A stretch of DNA of 64,000 nucleotides from Taiwanofungus camphoratus (taxonomy: Eukaryota > Basidiomycota > Agaricomycetes > Polyporales > Taiwanofungaceae). Under the pieces are notes generated by a model that searched no databases, was not told the DNA's origin, and saw nothing but the letters and a program-made list of their open reading frames with translations. This document shows, piece after piece, positions 9,509-23,713 of this stretch (within the stretch, counting starts at the first letter, position 1; every line of letters begins with the position of its first letter). A program made the translations under genes and the position numbers. The stretch lies in assembly GCA_003999685.1 (NCBI GenBank), contig CP021222.1, forward strand, positions 434,001 to 498,000, in the 5' to 3' direction.

Positions 9509-12384
9509 TGATACAAATTGGTATCTTGGACTGCTGCCTTGTGTTTAAGGGCCTGATCATGATTGAAGGTGGCGAGGGCTTATAGACAATATAGTTTAAG
9601 CGTCATGAAGTTCACAGTGTTGAGCGAAGCAGGAGCAAGACACGAATATGATATAGTAACCAGATCAAACTTAAGGTCCGATCTAACTAAGTACATGCCT
9701 ATATATACTAATACAGACAACGAGCATGGACCAAGTACTACACTAGGGCAGGTGGTCTGTTAGGTGATAAAAGTAATGGTATAGAAGTGATATGAGTCAT
9801 CGGGCTGTATTAGCAATCAGTATGTATAAGTGGAATGTGTAAGCAGGGCCCGATGATACAACCTAGGGAGTCCTGAATGGAGGAATGAACCTAGAGAGTA
9901 GGTCCAACACGTCCTAATGAGAAGTGAGAGCTAAAGTGGTGTGGTACCTATGGAAGATACCAAAGGAGAAGGTAAGTGAGTGGACACGACAGAGAAACTA
10001 CCTAGACCACAGTCAGGGACCTAAAAGTCTAGTGTGTGCAGAGGAGTAAGAGGCCAATGAATCCTGCACGACAGGATCTTATGCCGAGGTGCGGACAGTC
10101 CCAGAGAGGTAGGAACATGGTCTTTTAATCCAATGGCAGCAGGCTGGTAGGATGCCAGCCAGGTGCAAAGGATTCAAAGGAAACTGGAGGCGAACCGATG
10201 GTAAACCGAGGACCGAAGGATAAACCGAGAACCAATGTAATCGAGAGAGGGGATTCTGCTGAGGGTTGCTGGCATAGGAATGAGATGTAGCACTGGTGTA
10301 GGCAATAACTGATAGACAGAACTGTATGCAACACATGCCTATGGGGTATAATGAGGGCAGAGGCATGCCAGATGAGGAGGAGGAGGGGGGCTGGTTACTC
10401 AGACCGAAGTTACTCCAACTTCAGAAATGTAGGATGTAGAGGACATAGGACTGCTGCGATATACAATATAATAGGACTGCTGGCTGACGATATGCATAGA
10501 TACGATGGAGGGGAACCTTGTCAGACTATTGGGAAGCCTTAGAGCAGGGGAAGCCCAAATCTGAACTCTGGGAGACAAGTCTGTAGATTCTTTGAGACAA
10601 GACGGGAGCACATATCTTCTCTGCCATCTGGTGGGTACAGGAGACTACATAAAGGGACTGTGGTGTCAAAGTATCTTATGCAAATAAAACCAAAGAAACT
10701 GAAAACAAATTGAAAATTATAAAATCTAGAATCCAATCAGCGTACCATATGGGGAACTAAACTGAAGTAGGACATGAAACAGGAACTCTGAATGCAGTAA
10801 AAAGGTTACTGGAGAATGGCACAGGGTGAGGGATGCTTATCTAGAGATCATCATATGGAAGATGGGCTATCTAACCAGACCTTGAGAGAAACAGGGATCT
10901 AGAAGTGCTGAACCGTCAAGCTGATGTGTAGGAGGTCCAGGCAATACCAAGGGATCATATGGACGTCATAAACAAGAGGCCAGAACTCCAGACCAAGGGA
11001 CTGAGAACCAGAACCGAGGACCAAAGACTGAAAACCAAAGTGCCTTTTCTCGGTTGATCTTAACCAAAGGCCCAGACTCATCAGAGGTCAGGAGGATACT
11101 AGAGGAGGCTGCTGGCATGCCTTCTAGAGCGTGAGGGACCACTTCTCTTCAACAGGACTTCTGGAGTGTCAGGCAAACCTTCTATCATCAGAAATCCCAT
11201 TGTTCTTTTCGGATAGAAAGGCCAGATTGCCAAGGCATGAGTAGACACATGCAGCCCACCTGCCTGCCGGGTTAGGGCACTTCCTTGTGATAGAATAGAG
11301 CCCTCGGTCCTTGTTATGACATTCGGACTTCCAAAACTCAGCAGTACATTTCAAGAAAGGGGCAGAAGACTGAAAATACGCAAATTCAGAGCATGGAGTC
11401 GTACCAGACCTACAGTGACTCACAAAACCATTGCAATGTTTGTCACTTTCTGACTGTTTGGCCTATATCTCAGCAACCAGATATGCAATAGCTTCAAGTG
11501 TTAGACCATTAGCAAGCCATTCATTATGGCTTTCCAATGTGATATCTATCATAAAAAATGGACAAGTATATGTGAAGTTGTCTATTATTCTTTCAGAAGA
11601 TTTATTGCAATGGTTTTGTTGCTGATATTTTACAGATCAAATATTGATAGACAGTGACAGGACATCATGCTTGCTGGGCTTGAATCTTTTTGTGCAAGTC
11701 ATGTGACCTTAAGAGAAGTTCAACATAGCATGAACAAGCAATAATATCAAATTGAACCACACTTTCATCATCATAAAATCCCTCTCTACAGACATTACCA
11801 ATCAAATTCTTTCTCTGCTCAATTTAGGTCAATCTGCTTGTCAAATATCCAGCTCTACTGGTGTACATTATAGTACTATCACCAGGATATGCTCTAGACT
11901 TTGTCCTACCCTTCTCAAGTCCTCTGGTGGCTGCCCAGCCAAGCTTTCCTCCACTGATATTTGTCATGCTATTCACTTAATTAGCACAAAGGCTAAAAGT
12001 GCTGTTTAAGTATCTAAAACACTTCAGGATATTAAGAACACACCCATATCCCCACAGACCATTTATCGTTCTCTGAGAAAAACAGGTATGAAGGCTGTGG
12101 TGAAGAAAAAATGACCACTACTATCAAAGCGTCATCAGAAGGAGAGGTTGGACTTTGCTGTGAGTCATCAGCACTGGACTGTGGATGATTGGAAGAAGGT
12201 TATATGGTCTAATGAGACCAAAATCAATCACCTGGGGTCAGATGGAAGAAAATGGGCATGGAAAAAGCCAGGAGAGGGTCTTAGTGCCAGACTGGTGGGG
12301 GGAACAGTCAAGTTTGGTGGAGAGTGTTACCGATGGGTAGAACTAGAGACTTGTTTGTTTTTTCTTTCCCTTGTTTGTCACACC

Positions 12385-12955
12385 TGTTACAAGGCGGTAA
12401 CGGTGTGAACATACATTTTCATTTCTCTTCACTATACCGGACTAGCGGGTTGTGTACACTTACAATTATGACCATTATTCCTGACGGGCTGACCATCACC
12501 CGCTTAGTTATGGACTGTTCCTCAGAAGGGACCACTCAGGCCCCTGACTTATGGACGCTTAGGTGCTGGTACCCGTGGGAGTGAGGGCTGGCTTGCCCTA
12601 AACCCACCATAGTACTTAAGGGGTTGGCTCACTATGGAGCGCCCCAATCTTGTCCTCCTTAGTTACACTGTGTACTTTGGTGCCATCGTTACCATTTGTA
12701 CTTTATGACTGGGCTTAGGCCCCTATACCTTCGTCTATTCAACGGGTTGCCTTAGACCATCTATATCCTTGTGACTACACTAGGACTTAGGCTGTGACTT
12801 AGCCCGCAACTCTCTCGAGACCGTTGGGCTAGCAGTTGAAGACTTAGACATGTCCTCGTCGTCAGCCAGGCTGACTCCTCGTTTACACTTTACGCCTGAC
12901 TACTCAACGACCCCCCGTCACGGTAGTCACCTACGGGCGTAGACCCCCCGTAACA
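12385..12955 (+). mobile_element. Solo LTR, family F, inside the 5' LTR of Gypsy element 1
   Basis: Begins TGTTACAAGGCGGTAACGG, ends CCCCCCGTAACA, 571 bp. A perfect 5-bp target duplication ACACC lies at 12380-12384 and 12956-12960. The 3' LTR of the host element lacks it, proving later insertion. Related sequence occurs inverted at 37556-38417 and as a fragment at 41501-41688. Confidence 0.85.
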
Positions 12956-15900
12956 ACACCATGGACGCACGGCATCCCTTCCACACCTTACTTACCCAGA
13001 TTGACTGACAGGCCAACTGTCCCCGCTTACGCCATGGTAGTTATGTACTTTCAGACCACTGACTCCTCTTGCCTTATGCGGTCTCTGGGGGGCTGCTAGT
13101 ATACCTGGGGGTTGGCGGTGGCAGTATAAAGGAGGGACCCACTGCTGGAGGTTTCCCTAGTCGTATTCTCTTTGTTCATCCATTCCGAAGTGTACTATAC
13201 ATTAGTACCAATACACACTTTTCTTTACACATCTTCTCGCACCCCAAGAAGCCCGTAAAGACTATCGCGACTACATAGGGCTTGTAGTTGAAGACTACTG
13301 AGGATCGTGACTCATCGTCACTGTCACTCCTCCTCAACCCTTTGCTGCACACCGCTCCAAGCTTCTGCAGCATTACCAGGGTGAACCCCCCAGTAAAACT
13401 AGAATACGACTCCACAAACCCGAACCCATCCAGGTTCGAGAAGTCACAAGAAGACAGTGCCTAAAAGACCCGTATTGGTCTCGAAGAAGGCGAGGTCAGC
13501 GTACTCATAGGACTAGTACTGACCACCACAGATTATCAACGACCTTTTGATATCAACTACGAACAAGAAGAAGAGCTGGATCACGCAGCATTTGACCCTA
13601 CTCTCCCGACTTTAGAAGAGGTCTTGGATCGAGCTGAGCACAACCTCAGAGTCATTCTCCACGCTGATAGTTCCACCAGTTTCCTCCCAGCCGAACAGAG
13701 AGAGCTGATTCATTACACCCACTCCCACATCTCCAGAGCCAGCGACACTTGACAAGCTGTATTAGAAAATCACGACAGGCTGACAAGTAGGGAAGGGAGC
13801 CGACCTCTGCCTCCCACCCCCTCTGAAGATTTCGACGAAGTCCTCGACCACCGTATCCTCATTGCTCAGAAGGTGCTCTCAAATCTGTGTTTCTCATTTC
13901 AGTTGGCCGTTCTCATAATCGTGAACTTATATCAAAGGCTACTGAGCACCCGAGATTTCTATCGCCGATGGCAAGCTGGATCCATCCTCCAAAACGAGGC
14001 AGAGGTCGACCCTGACGTGTGCCGGGAAGGCTCATCGTTATCAAGCGGAGAACAATTGGGATGTGCACTGACATTACACGAAGACTTCTAACTGGAGGGT
14101 CTGCTCAACGCAACTGTGCCCTCACCACTACAACTCTGCACTCTACAGGGGAAGTGATTTCGAACCTTGTGCCCCAACCAATCATGCCCTCATCCAGGCC
14201 CGCTGGACAACCTTTGACGAAATCGGCCCACCATCTGACGAAGGCTCCAGCTCAGAACTAACCGATCCTGACATTGAACGGACAGAACGACAAATGGAGA
14301 CTGAAGGGACAGGAAAAACATCCCCTTCCACCCCGGAAACACCCCGTGGCTTGAGCTCTTTCTGATCAGAAATAGGGGAATCAGGGCCACCGCCCGATGA
14401 TGGGCTGGGGGAAGAAGGCCCCCTCGAGGGAGGGCCACCTTATGATGAAAGTGGGGGACCCCCAGAAGGACCACCTGGTGGAGGAGGACCACCTGGCGGA
14501 GGAGTGCCTGGTGGAGGAGGACCCCCTGGTAGAGGAGGACCACCCAGGGGAGGAGGACCCCTGGGGGAGGACCCCCTGGAGGGGGGCAGCCTCCTGGAGG
14601 AACGCCCCTCCCATAAGGAACTGCACGGATACCCGACCGAAAAGAGCCAGAAATTACTAAGTTCTCTGGAAAACGAGAAGATGCCCGACACTTCCTCATC
14701 CAGTTTGCCTGAAGATTCGACACTGAACGATGGGCCTCCACTTCCGAACAAGAAAAGGTCGGCAATTTCCTTGACCACCTCGAAGACCATGCCGGTGCTT
14801 GGGCCAATACCCTTACTGAAAGGGCACTTGAACCCCACCCCCTCATCAGAGGAGCAAGCTGGGGGTACGGCACTTTCAGGAACGTCGCTCTCGAGTTCAT
14901 CAAAAGGTTCGAGGTAATAGAGGAGGAGGTCTCTGCAGCCATCGGACTATGGAACTTGGTCTACACCTACGACAAACCCATTGCCGACTTCAACAAGGAG
15001 TTTGACCGACTGGCCCGCAGGGCAGAAATCACCGAGGAGAGTGCCCTCATGGCCTGGTACCGAGAAAAACTACCCAGCACCATGCAAGTCCGAATCATGG
15101 AACAAGATGTAGCCCCCACAACCCTAGAAGGATGGAAAGAAGCTGCTGCCCAACGGGACCAGGCCTATCGGAACAACAAGGCCATCAATGCCGCTCAAAG
15201 AACTTCGAAAACCCCCCCACGAGTCGCAGCAAGGGCATTTGACAGTGAAAAGCCAGACCATCAGCGCTTGCAAGACCGAAGGATGGGCTCCTGCTACAAA
15301 TGCCACAATAAGGGGCACCTGGCCAAAGACTGCCCAGAGCGAACCTCAGGCTGGAGAACAGGACCCTCAAACTGAAGGGCCAACATGAAAGATGAAAATG
15401 AGGCGGATGATGAAGCCTCCGAACAGGAGGAGCAGGGGCAAGAAATGAAAGGAGTCAGATTCCCCCACTTCTCTCGGCACCACAACTTTGCAGATTTTCT
15501 GTAAGGCAACCCGACGTGACGCACGAGTCACCTAAACTCTCTGTACGAAATGTAATTACTGGAATGCGCAAGCGCAATACACTTTATTTACCAGGTTACA
15601 TCATAGTAGGAGAGAAAGCCGTCACTGCATGCCCCCTGTTGGATAGTGGGGCTGACACCAAACTAATTCACCCCAACTTTGTAAGGAAGTGGGGACTCCC
15701 CACTCAACCGCTTCCCAGAACAGTAACCTCAACCACCATTGATGGCTCTATAAACAAAGGGGGACCAATTACCCACAGAGTCGAAGGGAGTATACGATTA
15801 GAGGGGAATGACATTCCAACCAACTTTTACGTCTCAAACATTGGAACGCTCGATGTAGTACTCGGCAACCCCTGGCTCGCACAAGTCAACCCACGCATTG

Positions 15901-18900
15901 ACTGGGTAGAAGGAACACTCGAGATTGACCAAGCTTGACTCACAGAATGGCAAGGATACTATGCCTGGATCATGAGCCAACCCACAACAGACGGAATCCC
16001 CCTGTGTCGAGCTTCCATTCATGAAAACGATGAGGAGCTCTCAGACATACTGTGTGCTTACACACAAGGAGAAGGGGTTCTGGGGATCTTCCAACAGAAA
16101 GAGCAGCCGCTCACACGTGAAGACGGGCTACTGCAGACCCTAAAGCCCCCACAAGTGGGACTCAATCGACTGACACACTTCTCTGACTCTCCACATATGG
16201 TATGGAACACCCCAGACCTCACAGAATTGGTGATCCCTAAGGACCCACCCCCATCCGTAGAAGACCTCGTCCCAGAGTACCTGTGGGACTATAAATGGTT
16301 GTTTGAAAAGGAGGCCTCTAACCGGTTCCCAGAATCCAAGCCCTGGGACCATGCCATTGAGTTAAGGCCAGACTTTGTCCCCAGGAAATGCGCTGTGATC
16401 CCTTTGTCACCAAACGAGCAGGTGGCGATGGACAAATTCCTGGAAGAGAACCTGGCCAAGGGCTATCTCCGGGAATCAAACTCACCTATGGCGTCCCCAG
16501 CCTTTTTTGTCAAAAAGAAGGATGGTACCTTACGCCCATGCCAGGACTACCGATGCCTGGCACAATCAAAGATGCCTACCCCCTACCCCTCATAGGAGAG
16601 CTAATCGACAGGCTCCAAAAAGCCACTGTGTTCACTAAATTGGACCTCCGAAACGGGTACAACAACATCCGGATCAGAGAGGGCGACCAATGGAAAGGAG
16701 CATTCATGGTCAAACACAGAAATCAGGACAAGATTGTCGAACCCACCATCATGTTCTTTGGGATGTGCAACTCGCCGGCCACGTTTCAGCGAATGATGAA
16801 TGATGCATTCCAGGACATGCTGGCCGAGGGGTGGATCGCGATCTATATAGACGACATCCTCATTTTCTCTGACAATATGAAAGCCCACCAGGAACGAACC
16901 AGACGTGTCCTACAATGGCTGCAGGAATGGGACCTATTTGTAAAGCCAGAGAAATGCGCGTTTGATGTTGTCGAAGTTGACTTCTTGGGAATGACCATCT
17001 CACCTGGACAGGTGCACATGGACAAGGACAAACTGGCAGGAATCACAGATTGGCCCATTCCTACCAGGGTCAAGGATGTAGAACGATTCATGGGCCTCGC
17101 CAACTACTACTGACGCTTCATCCACAACTTCTCCCACATCGCCCACCCCTTGAATGTCATCAAGAAGAAGCGTATGGAGTGGGACTAGACCGAAGCCTGC
17201 CAGGAGGCCTTTGATGAGCTCAAACGGTGTTTTCAGAGCATGCCTATCCTCCGCATGCCCGATCCATCCAAACCATTCACCATTGAGGCCGATGCCTCTC
17301 TGGTAGCCACTGGTGTGGTGCTTCAACAACTTGATGAGGAAGGGTGGCTACACCCTATAGCTTTCCTTTCAAAGAGCCTGAAAGAGGTGGAGCGAAATTA
17401 CCAAGTATATGACAGAGAATTGCTGGCCATTGTCCAAGCACTTGAGGAACGGCGCCACCACCTTGAGGGAAGTCACTGACCATAAGAACCTCACCTATTT
17501 CCAAGAAGCACAATGACTCAACCAACGCCAGACCCAATGGCAGTTATTCCTGTCACAATTTGACCTGCAACTATTAAACAAAAAAGGCAGTCGACTCATA
17601 GTCGCCGACGCACTCTCCCGGCGACCTGACCACCCAGGAGGGGAGCATGACAACAAAGGTGTCGTCCTGCTACCAACAGACCTCTTTGTCAATGCCACCA
17701 ACACTGCAATCATCGAAAAGATACATGAATGTCATAGTCGTGACAGGATGGTCATTGAGACGATTGACACTTTAAAATGGGGGAAGGTACCACCATTCAA
17801 GGGCACAGGCTTTGTACACACAAAACTGGCAGACTGGGACATTCAGGAGGGACTAATTTTATACAAAAATTGAGTTTATGTACCCCCCGACGATGACCTG
17901 CGCTGAGAAGTCATTCAACTCTGCCATGACACACCAGCCATGGCACATCCAGGGGCACAAGGTATGATGGCCATTGCCCGAAGGGACTGGTTTTGGCATG
18001 GAATGTCTTCATTCATCGAGAAATATGTTGAGGGATGCACCAAATGTCAGGAGAGCAAGATCAACACACACCCCATGAAACCCCCCCTGATGGCCATCTC
18101 CACAGAACCAAATTCAAGGCCATTCTCCCACATATCGGTAGACTTCATCACTGATCTACCAGAGTCACAGGGCTTCAATGCGCTCATGGTAGTAGTCGAC
18201 AGAGAACTCATCAAGGGCATTGTGCTCATACCCTGCACCAAGAACATAGACGCAGTAGGGATGGCAGAGGCCCTACACCTCAATGTGTACAGGTGATACG
18301 GTGATACGATCTAGGGGACCCTGGTACCTAGGGAGTGCTCCGCAACGTGGCTGTGGGGTAGTGTGATAACTGTGAGGATGTGCGGGTAGGAGCTACAACC
18401 TGTATGATACCGGGAAACCTGTATGTCTTGTTTTTGTAAGTAGGGGAGTAAGGGCTCAAGGGTCCTGCACAACAGGATCTTGTTCCTAAGTGCTATACGA
18501 TCCCTAAGGCCTTGCGAGGCCCTCCGAAGTACGCGAAGTCCTTCGAGATTCTGCGAAGTCCTTCAAAGTTTTAGCTAAATCGCGCGAGCTGACTTCGTAG
18601 GCTGTATAGAGTTAGGGAGCAATAAGCCAATGGACTATAATTTCTACTAAGCGGCAGAGGGTACGAGACTGCTGCGAAGTTCTTCTAGCTAGAGTTAGCT
18701 AAAGGGCGTAAGGCTTAGAGGTTTGTTAGAGCGAGGTGGGCGAGGTTTGGCTAGCGTAGGAGACTTGTAGGAGAGGTCGGATGGTTCGGAGAGCTAATAC
18801 TTGGAATAGGAATGGGGGAACGAGGTTGCTGGAAGCTCTGAAGTGTCTGATGACTTCGAGGTGTGGGTCGGAGAGTTTGAGGGCGTAGAGGGAGGTGCTA

Positions 18901-20282
18901 TAGTGATACAATTTCTATTTCTTGTCATTACCACGGTCATTGCTTACACATGGACTATTACTGTACGGGCCCTGGATCGGCCCCGCTTACACATAGGACT
19001 CTGACTCATATCCGAGCCGCTTACCACATTCCTCATCACTCATAAGTATTGCTAATACGCCCGGATCGCACCACTTTCTATTTACTCAGAGTCGTACCAC
19101 ACATCGGACCTCCTGCCCTAGAGTAGTTCTTGGTCCGTGCACAGGATAGGTACTTGTATATATAGCATGTACTTTAGCTTAGGTCGGACCTTAAGTCTGA
19201 TCTTGTTACTATTATATTCGTGTCTTGTATCCTCTCGCTCATATCAGAGTGATACTCGCTCGAGTCTACGACTTCACGACATTCAGTCAATATCGACCAT
19301 AAGACCTCGCCACCTCCTATCGTGGTCAGGCCCTCACACGTGAGGCAACACACAGGATCCGAGATACCAATTTGTATCAAAAGATCAGACTTGCACCAAG
19401 TCGCCCCTAGTACTATCTAGTGGGCATACATCCATTACCACGTCTTCCCTCAGGACCGTCGATCCTGACTATTGGGGATTACCTACATGAGGAGAGGAAC
19501 CACTTCTCTACGACATCGAACAACAAGTATTCGTAGACGCGAACCGGAACCCAATCTATCCGAGTTCACCGCTTACCTGGGTTAGAACAACATCCAGACG
19601 ACCAATTCAACAAGCACAGGCCAACCTCGCTACTTACTTCCAGCGAAACCCTGTTGACGAAGGGAAAGACATCGCCGTCTTGTTCACGGCAGGATCACAA
19701 GAAGCCACACCCACCGAACCAACCGCCGAAGGCTCATTCACCGCCTCCACTTCCCGAACCCCCACTCCCACTCCATCCTCTTCCGTATCCACCCCTCTAA
19801 TATCCGCACCCACACCCCGGCGAGTCACAATGGCGACGATTGGGAATATGACCCAACAGCAGCTGGAGGCACTCATCGCTCGCCTCCAGACCCAGCAGCA
19901 TGGGGCTCGAGCCCTTAAACTCGACATTCCTGCACCGGACCCATTCACCGGGCAAGGAGAAGATCTGGATCGATTTATCCAGCGGGTGGAACATTACTTC
20001 ACCGCCACGAACAACACCAACCTCAGCGATGACGCAAAAATCGCATTTGTGGTCGCCCTCATGAAGGGAGGGCAAGACGCGCGCATATGGCACGACACGT
20101 TCTACGAATGAGCGGCGGGGGGCCAGGCGCCCTACAGGACATGGGACATATTCAAGGCATCCCTCAAGTTGGCATTCCCAGAACACGAGGGAGTGCAGCG
20201 AGCTCATCAGGTGCTCATGGAATTACCAGCCAAACAGCTTAACAAGAAAACGAGAGCCACTACTAAAATGTATGTGGAGAGG

Positions 20283-20773
20283 TGAAACAATTTCTATTTC
20301 TTATCATTACCACGGTCATTGTTTACTCATGGACTATTACTGTACAGGCCCCGGATCGGCCCCGCTTACGCATAGGACTCTGACTCATATCCGGGCCGCT
20401 TACCACATTCCTCATCACTCATACGTATTGCTAATACGCCCGGATCGTACCACTTTGCATTTATCTATAGTCGTACCACATTTCGGACCTCCTGCCCTAG
20501 AGTAGTTCTTGGTCCGTGCTCACGATACGTACTTGTATATATAGCATGTACTTAGCTTAGCTCAGACCTTAAGTCTGATCTTGTTACCATTAGTCTTCTG
20601 ACTATCATATTCGTGTCTTGTATCCTCTCGCTCATATCTGAGTGATACTCGCTCGAGTCTATCGACTTCACGACACTCGGTCTATATCGACCATAAGACC
20701 TCGCCACCTTCTATCGTGGTCAGGCCCTCACGTTTGAGGCAACGTCTAGGATCCAAGATACCAATTTGTATCA
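20283..20773 (+). mobile_element. Solo LTR of the C family inserted in element C
   Basis: 491 bp, TGAAACAATTTC...TTTGTATCA, with perfect 5-bp duplication AGAGG at 20278-20282 and 20774-20778. It is a subfamily variant of the host element's own 476-bp LTR, closer in length to the solo copy at 49446-49937. It is the top layer of the stack. Confidence 0.85.
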
Positions 20774-23670
20774 AGAGGTTCCGACTTCTGGCCGAAAAGG
20801 CGAAGTTAAAGGACGCGACCATCGATGCTAACGGAAACCGCACCGAGAACGACTACCCTACCCTTAGGGCGATATTCATCAAGGGGCTAGACCGCCAGAT
20901 CTATGCCACCTTAGCCGGAAGGGCCACATCTGAGAGGCCAGACACCATGGAAAAATGGTACAGGGACGTCCTATCCTTGGACGCAATCTACAGGGGGATC
21001 GACCAGATCTCCAACATAACCACTTCAGTCGACTATGGGGAACCAATGGACGTAGATGCAGTCGTCACACGTCCAACACGCACCTCTTCGTCCACCCCTA
21101 ACAGAAAGCAATGGATGGATGGTTGCTCCTTGAACGAAAGCGAGAGGAAATACCACCGCGACAACAACCTTCGCATCAAGGAGGGTGACGAATGGAAGGC
21201 GGCTTTTGGCGTTCCCGCAGCTGGGGAAGGACCTCCCTCATTCTATGAACCCCTGGTAATGTTCTTCGGAATGTGCAACTCACCGGCAATGTTCCAACGG
21301 ATGATGAACACGGTCTTTGCCGATATGCTCAAGGAAGGGTGGCTGGCCATCTACATGGACGACATCCTCATCTACTCGACGGACCCCGAGGAGCATAAAA
21401 GGCGAACACGGCGAGTTATCGAAAGACTGCGGGATAACGACCTATACCTCAAACCGGAGAAATGTAAATTCGACGTGAAAGAAGTCGAATTCTTGGGGAT
21501 GATTATCAGACCCGGACAACTCGCCATGGACCCAGTCAAGGTAGCCGGCATCAAAGACTGGCCTATACCTAAGAACCTCAGGGAGGTCAGGTTGTTCGTC
21601 GGATTTGGGAACTTCTACCGTCGGTTTATACGCAACTTCTCGCATCTGGCCCAACCTCTGATCTCGCTTACGCGAAAAGATGTTAAATGGCACTGGGACA
21701 ATGAACAACAAGAAGCTTTCGAGGCACTAAAGAAAGCCTTCCTGGAACATCCGGTTTTACAGATGCCTGACCCAGAGAAACCATTCGCATTAGAAACGGA
21801 TGCATCGAAGTTCGCTACAGGTGCCGTCCTCCGGCAAAAAGATGACAACGGCGATTGGCATCCATGTGGTTATATTTCCCAAAGCATGACGCCAGCGGAA
21901 CGAAACTACGATGTCTACGACCGAGAACTCATGGGTGTCATAAGAGGACTTAACGAATGGAGCCACCTCCTCATTGGAAGCCCATATCCAGTCATGATTT
22001 ACAGCGACCACAAAAACCTGACATACTGGAAGACGGCACGAAAGCTAAATCGAAGGCAGGCGCGATGGGCTCTCCGCTTGTCCGAATTCGATTACAAGTT
22101 ACTTCATGTCCCGGGCACGCAAATGGTGCAAAGCGACGCGCTCTCCCGACGTCCCGACCACGACGATGGTTCATCCGACAACCAAGATGTAACCATCCTA
22201 CCAGACAAGGTATGGGCAGCGGCAATCGACATGAGTCTCAAAGCTTCCATTGCGGAAGCATGTGCAAATGACTCAGTTTATATGGAAGGGATGAGCGATG
22301 CACGAAACGGCTCAAACGACCACTGGACAATTCGAGACGGAGACCTCCTCTACGATAATCGGGTGTATATTCCCCTAAACGAGGATCTACGACGACAAAT
22401 AGTCTCCAACTATCACGACCTCCCACATGCCGGTCATCCTGGAGTTGCCAAAACCCTGAGCTCCCTGCAACGAGACTATTGGTGGCCTGGAATGGCCGAC
22501 TTCATTGCCCGATATGTCCATGGGTGTGGCACCTGCCAACAAATGAAGGTTAACACTCACCCGGACCGTCCCGCCCTCGTCCCTATCCGAGCCGCCGCCC
22601 ACGCCACACCGTTTAGCACATTCAGTTGCGACTTCATCACCGATCTACCCCTTTCCAACGGCTACGATGCCATATTGGTCGTAGTGGACCACGACCTTAG
22701 TAAGGGGGTAATTTTCATCCCATGCAACAAAACTATTGATGCACAAGGAATGACGGAACTCCTTTACAACGAGGTCTACAAATGGTTTGGACTCCCAGAC
22801 AGGGTAATCAGCGATCGCGGATCACAATTCGCATCAAAGGTATTCCAAGAGCTGTGCCGAATGACTGGGGTGCAATCCGCCATGAGCACGGCTTTCCACC
22901 CTCAAACGGATGGAGAAACGGAACAGGTCAATCAGGAGCTCGAAGTGTACCTTCGATGCTTCACAAGTAACAATCCAGACGGGTGGTCTTCCTTACTCAG
23001 TACGGCACAATTTGCCCACAACTCCAGGGAACATTCGACGATCAAGGCGTCACCATTTAAAGTCATGATGGGTTTTGAACCGCGAGGAATTCCCGTTGTA
23101 CACAAAGGGTCGGATACACCCGGTGCAGCTTATCACCTGAGGAACCTCCAGAAGATAAGAGAACAAGCACACACGGCGATGGAACTAGCACAGGCAGTAC
23201 TGGCAAAACGGATCAAACCACGAGGGAAAGGTTTTCGCAAAGGACAACAGGTTTGGCTCGACTCTCGGAACTTAAAACTGCCGTACCCTTCCAGGAAGCT
23301 AGCACCCAAGAGAGAGGGACCTTTCGAAATCATCGAAGTCCTAGGCCCGGTATCATACAAACTAAAACTCCTGGAGACATGGCGGGTACATCCCGTTTTC
23401 CATGCTACCCTTCTATCGCCATATACAGAGACAGAGATCCATGGCCAGAACTACACAAGGCCACCACCGGAACTAATCGAAGGCGAAGATAACTACGAAG
23501 TCAAAGCCATCATCGGACATCAGGAGAATTTATGGAAAAACCGCCGCAAGTATAGGGTCAGGTGGAAAGGAGATTCTTCGGCGGATGACTCATGGGAACT
23601 GGAAGCAAATTTAGCCGGTACTGCAGAGGAGCTCCTGGGAGCATATAAGGAGAGGAAGAAATTGAGCTAA
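20716..23670 (+). CDS. Pol remnant of chromovirus C (reverse transcriptase, RNase H, integrase, chromodomain)
   Basis: The long frame contains a gag-like stretch (AEKAKLKDATIDANG, MDVDAVV), reverse transcriptase with [16 protein letters not shown] and YMDDILIYS, RNase H (FALETDASKFATGAVLRQ), the integrase HHCC zinc segment (HDLPHAGHPG...CGTCQQMK), the catalytic core (DFITDLPLSNGYDAILVVVD; FHPQTDGETEQVNQE) and a C-terminal chromodomain (YEVKAIIGHQ...YRVRWKG). The chromodomain places it in the chromovirus branch of Ty3/Gypsy, whose integrases are known to target modified chromatin. Fossil: the element as a whole is broken. Confidence 0.85.
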   Translation: MVRPSRLRQRLGSKIPICIKRFRLLAEKAKLKDATIDANGNRTENDYPTLRAIFIKGLDRQIYATLAGRATSERPDTMEKWYRDVLSLDAIYRGIDQISNITTSVDYGEPMDVDAVVTRPTRTSSSTPNRKQWMDGCSLNESERKYHRDNNLRIKEGDEWKAAFGVPAAGEGPPSFYEPLVMFFGMCNSPAMFQRMMNTVFADMLKEGWLAIYMDDILIYSTDPEEHKRRTRRVIERLRDNDLYLKPEKCKFDVKEVEFLGMIIRPGQLAMDPVKVAGIKDWPIPKNLREVRLFVGFGNFYRRFIRNFSHLAQPLISLTRKDVKWHWDNEQQEAFEALKKAFLEHPVLQMPDPEKPFALETDASKFATGAVLRQKDDNGDWHPCGYISQSMTPAERNYDVYDRELMGVIRGLNEWSHLLIGSPYPVMIYSDHKNLTYWKTARKLNRRQARWALRLSEFDYKLLHVPGTQMVQSDALSRRPDHDDGSSDNQDVTILPDKVWAAAIDMSLKASIAEACANDSVYMEGMSDARNGSNDHWTIRDGDLLYDNRVYIPLNEDLRRQIVSNYHDLPHAGHPGVAKTLSSLQRDYWWPGMADFIARYVHGCGTCQQMKVNTHPDRPALVPIRAAAHATPFSTFSCDFITDLPLSNGYDAILVVVDHDLSKGVIFIPCNKTIDAQGMTELLYNEVYKWFGLPDRVISDRGSQFASKVFQELCRMTGVQSAMSTAFHPQTDGETEQVNQELEVYLRCFTSNNPDGWSSLLSTAQFAHNSREHSTIKASPFKVMMGFEPRGIPVVHKGSDTPGAAYHLRNLQKIREQAHTAMELAQAVLAKRIKPRGKGFRKGQQVWLDSRNLKLPYPSRKLAPKREGPFEIIEVLGPVSYKLKLLETWRVHPVFHATLLSPYTETEIHGQNYTRPPPELIEGEDNYEVKAIIGHQENLWKNRRKYRVRWKGDSSADDSWELEANLAGTAEELLGAYKERKKLS

Positions 23671-23713
23671 ATCTAGTTCACTCCCTTCAGACGAACTACC
23701 ACCTACTCACAAC

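Noticed and set aside
14190-14942. A 250-codon minus-strand frame rich in Pro and Gly
   Set aside because: It is the complement of the Gly/Pro-rich gag stretch of Gypsy element 1.
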